NCBI GenBank assembly: GCA_910576545.1
Contig: CAJTKM010000002.1
Span: 62,001 to 126,000 of the forward strand
From: Lachnospiraceae bacterium
Lineage (GTDB): Bacteria > Bacillota > Clostridia > Lachnospirales > Anaerotignaceae
Length of the DNA stretch: 64,000 nt
Direction of reading: 5' to 3'
Below, in pieces: positions 59,199 to 64,000 of the stretch. The notes beneath the pieces were generated by a model. That model did no database searches. It had not been told where the DNA came from and was given only the letters and a program-made list of their open reading frames with translations. The number at the start of each line of letters is the position of its first letter. Position 1 is the stretch's first letter. Both the position numbers and the translations under genes were made by a program.

Positions 59199-60344
59199 TT
59201 ACTTCGTTTCAGGGAAAAGCCGGTCAATCGCCGCGTCGATCTCGCTTGTCCCGCCGCCGCCTGCCGCGCCCTCGATCTTTCCGCCGGTTCCCACGTCGCC
59301 CGCGCCGCTGTCCTGTGCGTCGTCATTTCGGGCGGCGATATAGTCCGCGCTCTGCTTCTTCTGCGCCGCGACAATCTGCGTCGCAACGTCTCCGGCGGAA
59401 ACAGGCTTTTCAAACTTTGCGGCGTTCACAATGGTTTCAAATCCCGCCAGCGCCACGCCCTCGATGTCCTGAATCCGCTTGCGCTCCGCGGCGGTCGCCG
59501 CGTCCTCGATCTGCTTTACCAAATCGGGGAACGCCGCCCGCAATCCCTCCGGGGTCTTAATATCTTTGATTCCGTCCATGACTTCTTCGCTCCTTTTCTG
59601 CTCTGTTGGATTTTTGGTATTTGAAAAACCGCCGGACGCGCTGGCCGTCAGGCGGTTTAACAACGAAACGGATAAATTCGGGAATCGTTCAAGGTCCATT
59701 GAAACGCTGTTCACAACAACCTTTCCCATATTTTCAACGCTTGTCTTTGCGTCCTCGAACATAAGCCGGTCACAAAATCCCGCGTCAACGGCCTGTTTCC
59801 CGTCGTACCATGTTTCCGCCGCCATGATCGCGGCGATTTCCTCCGGGTCCTTTTTCGTTTTCAGGGCATAGCCGTTCACGATAGAATTTTTAATCACGTT
59901 CAGTTCTTCCGCGGCCTTTACAAAGTCCTCTGCGCTGAAATATCCGCGCGCGCCCATTTTGGGGTCATGAACCATAAACACGCCGTTCCCCGGAATCTCG
60001 ATCACGTCGCCCGCCATAGCAACGATTGTCGCGGCGGACCCGGCCCAGCCGTCGATCTTGACCGTGATTTTCGCTTTATTGTCTTTCAGGCGGGTATAAA
60101 TGGCATTTGCGGCGAATACGTCGCCGCCGCCGCTGTTGATTCTTACGACGATTTCATCAACCGCCCCCAGCGCGTTCAGTTCATCCGAAAACTGCCGCGG
60201 GGTTACTTCGTCGCCCCACCACGTTTCGGAAGCAATATCGCCGTAAAGAATCAGTTCCGGGGCGGCGCTTTCCTCTGCCGCGGCCCGGAACGTCCAAAAA
60301 TGCTTATTGACCGGCTTCTTTCCCGCCGGGTTCTTGTCTGCCAT
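59199..60344 (-). CDS. ClpP-like head maturation protease/scaffold
   Basis: 381 residues. Residues 25-215 form a ClpP-like serine protease: NSGGGDVFAANAIY, GWAGSAATIVAMAG (catalytic Ser), and MVHDPKMGARGYF (catalytic His). The C-terminal about 140 residues are helical and acidic, suiting a fused scaffold as in lambda C/Nu3. It would cleave itself and the scaffold during head maturation. The start overlaps the end of the portal gene by 41 bases. Confidence 0.9.
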   Translation of the reverse strand: MADKNPAGKKPVNKHFWTFRAAAEESAAPELILYGDIASETWWGDEVTPRQFSDELNALGAVDEIVVRINSGGGDVFAANAIYTRLKDNKAKITVKIDGWAGSAATIVAMAGDVIEIPGNGVFMVHDPKMGARGYFSAEDFVKAAEELNVIKNSIVNGYALKTKKDPEEIAAIMAAETWYDGKQAVDAGFCDRLMFEDAKTSVENMGKVVVNSVSMDLERFPNLSVSLLNRLTASASGGFSNTKNPTEQKRSEEVMDGIKDIKTPEGLRAAFPDLVKQIEDAATAAERKRIQDIEGVALAGFETIVNAAKFEKPVSAGDVATQIVAAQKKQSADYIAARNDDAQDSGAGDVGTGGKIEGAAGGGGTSEIDAAIDRLFPETK

Positions 60345-61851
60345 CTTCGTTTACCTCCCTTAACAACTTTTCTTCCCGTTTCCGCTGTGCGGCGTTTCGG
60401 TAAAAATCGGACCCGTTCATTTCCATAGCTTCACGGTCGCGGGTCGAAAATCCGTTTAGAACCCGTTTTTCTGCCGCTTCCACTTCCTGAACCGGATTCA
60501 AAAGGCCCTGTGCCGGTCCGTTCCATTCCGCCCCGCAATAGGCTTTCTGAATGATCGGGTCAGCAAAAAAGCCGGGCGCGGGGATTCTTCCCTTTGCGAC
60601 GGCTTCCGCGAACCACTCTTCATAAATCGGCTGGCAAAAATCATTTGCAAGCCAGTTTCGATACATACGAAACATTTTCCACGCTTCCAAGAGCGCACCG
60701 CGGGAAGCGGTAAACGACGAATTGAAGCATTTCACCAGCAGTTCATAAGGGATTTCAAGGGCCGCGCCGATCTGCCGACAAATGGCAATAACGAACCCGT
60801 CAAATGCTGTATTCGGCCTGCCTGGGTTCATGTCGTGCGCTTTTTCTCCCTCGTTCAAGTCCACAACCGCACCGGGGGAAAGTTCAATCGTGCTGTCGTC
60901 CTCCGCGTCCACCTGTTCTTCTTCCGGGATGATCTCACCAAATGCCCCGTCGCTGGACGCGGATTCCTTTTCGATGAACACGGTAAACATACCGGAAACC
61001 ACGGCGGCGACAAGTTCCGCGTCGGTGTATCGCCCCAACTGTTTCAGGGCTTCTATGACCGGCGCAAGGAAGGGAACGCCCCGCCGCTGTCCGATTCTTT
61101 CCCGGCTCATAACGTGAAGCACATTCCGCCGCCCGGTCTTTTCACCCCATGCCAGAACCCGCGTCCACCCGGTTTCGGTCAGGTCATAGGACAAGGGGTG
61201 GTGTTTGCTGATATGGTATGCGACAACCTCCCCCGCGTCGTTCGTTTCAACGCCGCCGACAATGTGCGGGTCGCTGGTGTCCCCGTCCGGGTTGCTCAAC
61301 CTGTCCGCTTCGATCAGGCAAATTCGGAGGTCATAGGGCATATTTACCCGTTTCGTGACTGGCAGAGTTGCGATAACGTCGCCGGACATAAGCCAATTCA
61401 GGAAAGCAAGCTGCTGGAGTTCATAGAAATTGTCCAGTCGCTCCAAATCGCACGCGGGGGAATCCGCCCATAAAGCAAATTCCCGCTCGATCTTACTTTC
61501 AAGCGCGCGGGCTTCCTCTTCCGTCATTCCCAAAAATTCATAGTCTATTTGACTTTTCAGCCGTAGGCCGGACCCGACGACATTTGTTCGGCACGTTTTC
61601 AACGCACCGGTCGCAAGGGGAACGCCCATGTAAAGATCACGGCAACGCTGGCGGAGTGTTGAAAGATTTTCCTGTATGTCCTCTTTTGCGGACCCTCCGC
61701 CGTAAAGCCAGCCAATCAACGACTTTTTCGTTTGTGACGCGCCGTAATTGCTGTATCCGCTGTTAAGTATTTTTAATTTCTGCCGCGCCGCCGCCCGCCG
61801 AACGGCCCGTTCCGGCGACACGGCGGAAATCATTCTGTCAAGCACATTCAA
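60304..61851 (-). CDS. Portal protein, lambda B type
   Basis: 515 residues matching the lambda portal family (LRQRCRDLYMGVPLATGALK; SNPDGDTSDPHIVGGVE; PYELLVKCFNSSFTASRGAL). It forms the ring at the special vertex for DNA entry. The start appears to be TTG 61851 (AGGCGG 9 bases upstream). Confidence 0.93.
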   Translation of the reverse strand: MNVLDRMISAVSPERAVRRAAARQKLKILNSGYSNYGASQTKKSLIGWLYGGGSAKEDIQENLSTLRQRCRDLYMGVPLATGALKTCRTNVVGSGLRLKSQIDYEFLGMTEEEARALESKIEREFALWADSPACDLERLDNFYELQQLAFLNWLMSGDVIATLPVTKRVNMPYDLRICLIEADRLSNPDGDTSDPHIVGGVETNDAGEVVAYHISKHHPLSYDLTETGWTRVLAWGEKTGRRNVLHVMSRERIGQRRGVPFLAPVIEALKQLGRYTDAELVAAVVSGMFTVFIEKESASSDGAFGEIIPEEEQVDAEDDSTIELSPGAVVDLNEGEKAHDMNPGRPNTAFDGFVIAICRQIGAALEIPYELLVKCFNSSFTASRGALLEAWKMFRMYRNWLANDFCQPIYEEWFAEAVAKGRIPAPGFFADPIIQKAYCGAEWNGPAQGLLNPVQEVEAAEKRVLNGFSTRDREAMEMNGSDFYRNAAQRKREEKLLREVNEDGRQEPGGKEAGQ

Positions 61852-61866
61852 GCCGCTTCACCGCCT

Positions 61867-62109
61867 TTACAAATCCCGCGGGACAACCCGAACAACGCGG
61901 TTTCTGCCGCCGCGCTTCCCCGTGTTCTCCAACTGTGCCACCCGATTCTGCCAGAATTCAATTTGCTTCCTGATTTGTCCAAGGTCCGCTTTTGTCAGGC
62001 TCCGCGAACCGATCTTGTAACTTTGATGTGTGGTCAACTCTAATTCGGCTTCCAGCCATGCGTTCAGGTGGTGGCGCGCAATTTCAAGTTGTGATCTCTG
62101 TCTTTTCAT
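61867..62109 (-). CDS. DUF6148-like head-joining protein
   Basis: 80 residues, helical: HLNAWLEAELELTTHQSYKI then RSLTKADLGQIRKQIEFWQN. It fits the DUF6148 family found between terminase and portal, the position of gpW in lambda. ATG 62109 is immediately downstream of the terminase stop. Confidence 0.8.
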   Translation of the reverse strand: MKRQRSQLEIARHHLNAWLEAELELTTHQSYKIGSRSLTKADLGQIRKQIEFWQNRVAQLENTGKRGGRNRVVRVVPRDL

Positions 62110-63930
62110 TTAGGCGATTCCCCCTTTTGTCCTCACCCGCCTGCCGCGCTTTTTGGGCGGCGTTGCGGCGGTTTCCCGCTCCGGCTTCTTCAAGATCGGG
62201 TTTGCAATCTCCAGCGCGACGGTCGCATAATTCCGAATGTCTAACGGCTCATTTCGTTTATACCCGTCGTCTTTCAGCCGCCAGACATATTGCGCCCGGC
62301 CTTTCTTGTAGGTGACAACCATTTTTTCAGCGGTCAGGCCCCGGAAATATTCTTCCGTATAGCCGCGGCCCTCTTCCGCCGGGAAATGGCAAAAATTCGG
62401 CCCCCATTTTTTCACCGCTAACCGCTGATACAATAGCGCCTTTCCTGTATCAACGCCCACGGTGAAAAGGGGGGCTTTTACGATATTTGACGTTGACGGC
62501 CTGCCGAAATAGGGGACTTCCGCGCCGCCCTTGCCCTTGATTGCAAACACGCGGCGCGCCGTCCGTTCCTTACAGAATCGGTAAACGTTCGTCGTGAAGT
62601 GTCCGCCGGAATCGACGCAAGCGCAAATGATTTTCAGCCGCCGCCCGTCTGCCGTGGTGAACGTCTGCGAAAGAAACGCGTCCAGTTCATTCCATACCGG
62701 CTGGCGTTTCAGGTCGCCGTAAATAACCTGATACCGAATACCCCAGCTTTCTTTGTCCGTACCCCATCCGACAACCTCAATTTCAAATCGGTCGTCTTGC
62801 ACGTCAACGCCTGCGGTCAGCACCAGCACTTCCTCCGGGACCTCGCACCCGTATTCTTCCCGCCGGTCGTAAAGATCGTCGGTGTCAATCTGCTGGCCCT
62901 CTTCCTCCCACGTTTCCCCCATTTCGGTATTGGTCCACGCTTTCAGAAGTTCGATATTGCCTTTTTTCTTCTCTTCGTTCGCGGTTAGAAACTTCTCGAC
63001 GATCTCCCGCCATTCCACAAACAGAGACGCAAGGGCGTTCAGGTGAAAACCCCGAACCTTTCGATCAGGGTATTTCGCAACGAATTTCCCTTTCTGTGAT
63101 TTCTCTTTCCACTCGATTTCACTTGAAATCTTTTTGCAGGCCGGGCAATAATGCCCGATTTCGTCAAGGTTGTTCTTATCAAACCGGATATTGCCCCATG
63201 TCAGCGGCGTAAAGGCCCCGCATACCGGACAAGGCACGTTCCATTCTTCCTGTGTGCTATGCTCAAATTCAACCGCGATTCTCGATGTTTCCTTGATCGT
63301 CGGCGTGCTTACGCAAACCTCTTTTTTATTCCAGAACGTTGCAAGCCGCTTTCCCGCAAGTAAGAGGGGGTCGCCCTCATTGCCTGCGGTCGCCGGGTAT
63401 CGGTCGATTTCGTCCGCAAGCAGAATCCGAATCGGACGGGAAGCAAGGGACGACGGGGAATTTGCGCCCACCATCGTGACATGACCGCCGGGGAAAATCT
63501 TTTGCAAGATCGTGTTTCCGCTGTTCCGGCTCTTATCGTTCACCCGGTCCCGTAGAACCGGCGTGTCCCGCAACATAGGGGAAAGGCGGTCTTTGCTGAA
63601 CGTTTCCGCCATCTGAATTGTCGGTTGCATTACCATGATCGGCGACGGGTCGTAGTGCATATAATAGCCGATAGGATTAAGAATCAATGCGTCGGTTTTC
63701 CCGATCTGCGCCGCCGACATGATAACGATTTTTTGAACGCGCATATCGCAAACCGCGTCCATAATTTCACGCTGATACGGGGCTTTTGAAGTCCTCCAGC
63801 GGCCCGGCTCCGCCGACGATTCAGAGGAAAGGCGGCGGTATTCGTCCGCCCATTCCGAAACTGTCATATCCGGCGGCGGGGCAAGGACGGAAAAAATTTG
63901 CGTGAATAGTTCAACCGTCGCTTTCTTCAT
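62110..63930 (-). CDS. Terminase large subunit, GpA type
   Basis: 606 residues matching the lambda gpA terminase family: MSAAQIGKTDALILNPIGYY (Walker A-like), ILLADEIDRYP (Walker B), CPVCGAFTPL/CPACKKI zinc-binding pairs and the nuclease region with GVDVQDDRFEIEVVGW. It packages DNA into the prohead. ATG 63930 overlaps the stop of the gene upstream. Confidence 0.95.
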   Translation of the reverse strand: MKKATVELFTQIFSVLAPPPDMTVSEWADEYRRLSSESSAEPGRWRTSKAPYQREIMDAVCDMRVQKIVIMSAAQIGKTDALILNPIGYYMHYDPSPIMVMQPTIQMAETFSKDRLSPMLRDTPVLRDRVNDKSRNSGNTILQKIFPGGHVTMVGANSPSSLASRPIRILLADEIDRYPATAGNEGDPLLLAGKRLATFWNKKEVCVSTPTIKETSRIAVEFEHSTQEEWNVPCPVCGAFTPLTWGNIRFDKNNLDEIGHYCPACKKISSEIEWKEKSQKGKFVAKYPDRKVRGFHLNALASLFVEWREIVEKFLTANEEKKKGNIELLKAWTNTEMGETWEEEGQQIDTDDLYDRREEYGCEVPEEVLVLTAGVDVQDDRFEIEVVGWGTDKESWGIRYQVIYGDLKRQPVWNELDAFLSQTFTTADGRRLKIICACVDSGGHFTTNVYRFCKERTARRVFAIKGKGGAEVPYFGRPSTSNIVKAPLFTVGVDTGKALLYQRLAVKKWGPNFCHFPAEEGRGYTEEYFRGLTAEKMVVTYKKGRAQYVWRLKDDGYKRNEPLDIRNYATVALEIANPILKKPERETAATPPKKRGRRVRTKGGIA

Positions 63931-64000
63931 CCTTTGCCCTTTCCCCGAACGCCGTTTTGAAATCTGAAAGTTCCATCAAGGCTTCGTCGATGTGATCTTT
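63911..64000 (-). CDS. Probable terminase small subunit, C-terminal end
   Basis: 29 codons of an open frame enter from the right edge and end at TGA 63911, overlapping the terminase large gene by 20 bases. The visible end (LMELSDFKTAFGERAKDEES) is acidic and helical. Only position supports the assignment; the rest is outside the window. Confidence 0.5.
   Translation of the reverse strand, partial: KDHIDEALMELSDFKTAFGERAKDEESDG

Larger units (their letters stand above)
31100..64000. mobile_element. Prophage with contractile tail, right end missing
   Basis: From about 31.1 kb to the window edge nearly every gene is phage-like. There is a transposase/repressor/early block (31.2-36.8 kb) and one long leftward late operon (36.9-64 kb) encoding lambda-type head proteins, a P2-type contractile tail, a DGR-diversified fibre and lysis proteins. 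The GC content is visibly higher than in the host half, and the host hairpin repeats are absent. No tyrosine or serine integrase is seen. All late genes look intact, so the phage may be functional. The left boundary is approximate. Confidence 0.9.

Noticed and set aside
57799-59343. Long + strand reading frame across capsid and protease genes
   Set aside because: It is a shadow of the capsid, decoration and protease genes, which have clear family motifs on the minus strand.
1-64000. tRNA genes
   Set aside because: No cloverleaf with a TTCGANNC arm was noticed; a tRNA-based integration site at the prophage left end is therefore also unsupported.

Overview
The first 31 kb look like the chromosome of a motile, anaerobic Clostridia-type Firmicute. 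Supporting signs are strong AGGAGG ribosome binding sites, sigma-A and sigma-D style promoters, an SLH surface protein, a large Bacillus-type SRP RNA and a long-form HPF. A Lachnospirales-like host fits, but the genus cannot be read from this window. The remaining 33 kb, from about 31.1 kb to beyond the right edge, are one large GC-rich prophage.

Host half. 0-6 kb: a truncated zinc-ribbon gene, then cheB, cheR, cheW and cheA, all leftward, with a sigma-D-type promoter before cheA. 6-17 kb: rightward flagellar and surface genes (a FliK-like protein, an FlhB C-terminal-like protein, a PilZ-like protein overlapping a 1766-residue SLH protein, a membrane-anchored acidic/lysine-rich protein, and a FliD-like protein with its own sigma-D-type promoter). 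17-23 kb: the arginine operon argC-argJ-argB-argD-argF. 23-31 kb: a DUF1858 protein, an FMN reductase-like protein, a MoxR/VWA pair, hpf, a cluster of DnaA-box-like sequences, an ECF transporter S component, dnaX, SRP RNA and an ArsC/Spx-like protein. A family of multi-hairpin intergenic repeats recurs through this half, mostly just upstream of start codons, and was not seen in the prophage.

Prophage. Its left end carries an IS30-family transposase, an XRE repressor candidate, a lipoprotein gene and several small early genes. Six copies of a 16-bp operator (core ACTCACGTGAGT) sit inside or over promoters, including the transposase promoter, so the transposase looks like a phage gene under lysogenic control, acting in place of an integrase. 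From 36.8 kb rightward all genes are leftward late genes. Read in transcription order from the right edge they are lambda-type head genes (terminase, portal, ClpP-like protease, decoration and E-type capsid proteins), a P2-type contractile tail (sheath, tube, E/E' with a T TTT TTG slip site, tape measure, X, D, V, U, W, J, I, fibre), then lysis genes.

The most interesting system is a complete diversity-generating retroelement (DGR) in the tail-fibre region. It comprises an Avd-like four-helix protein (43.8-44.3 kb), a 95-bp template repeat (43718-43812), a reverse transcriptase with YMDD and GNQTSQ motifs (42.4-43.5 kb) and a 572-residue target protein whose variable repeat (41601-41695) differs from the template at eight positions. 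All eight differences are at template adenines on the coding strand. Unusually, the variable repeat is in the middle of the target protein, followed by about 320 residues of fibronectin/Ig-like sequence, and the RT gene precedes and overlaps its target.
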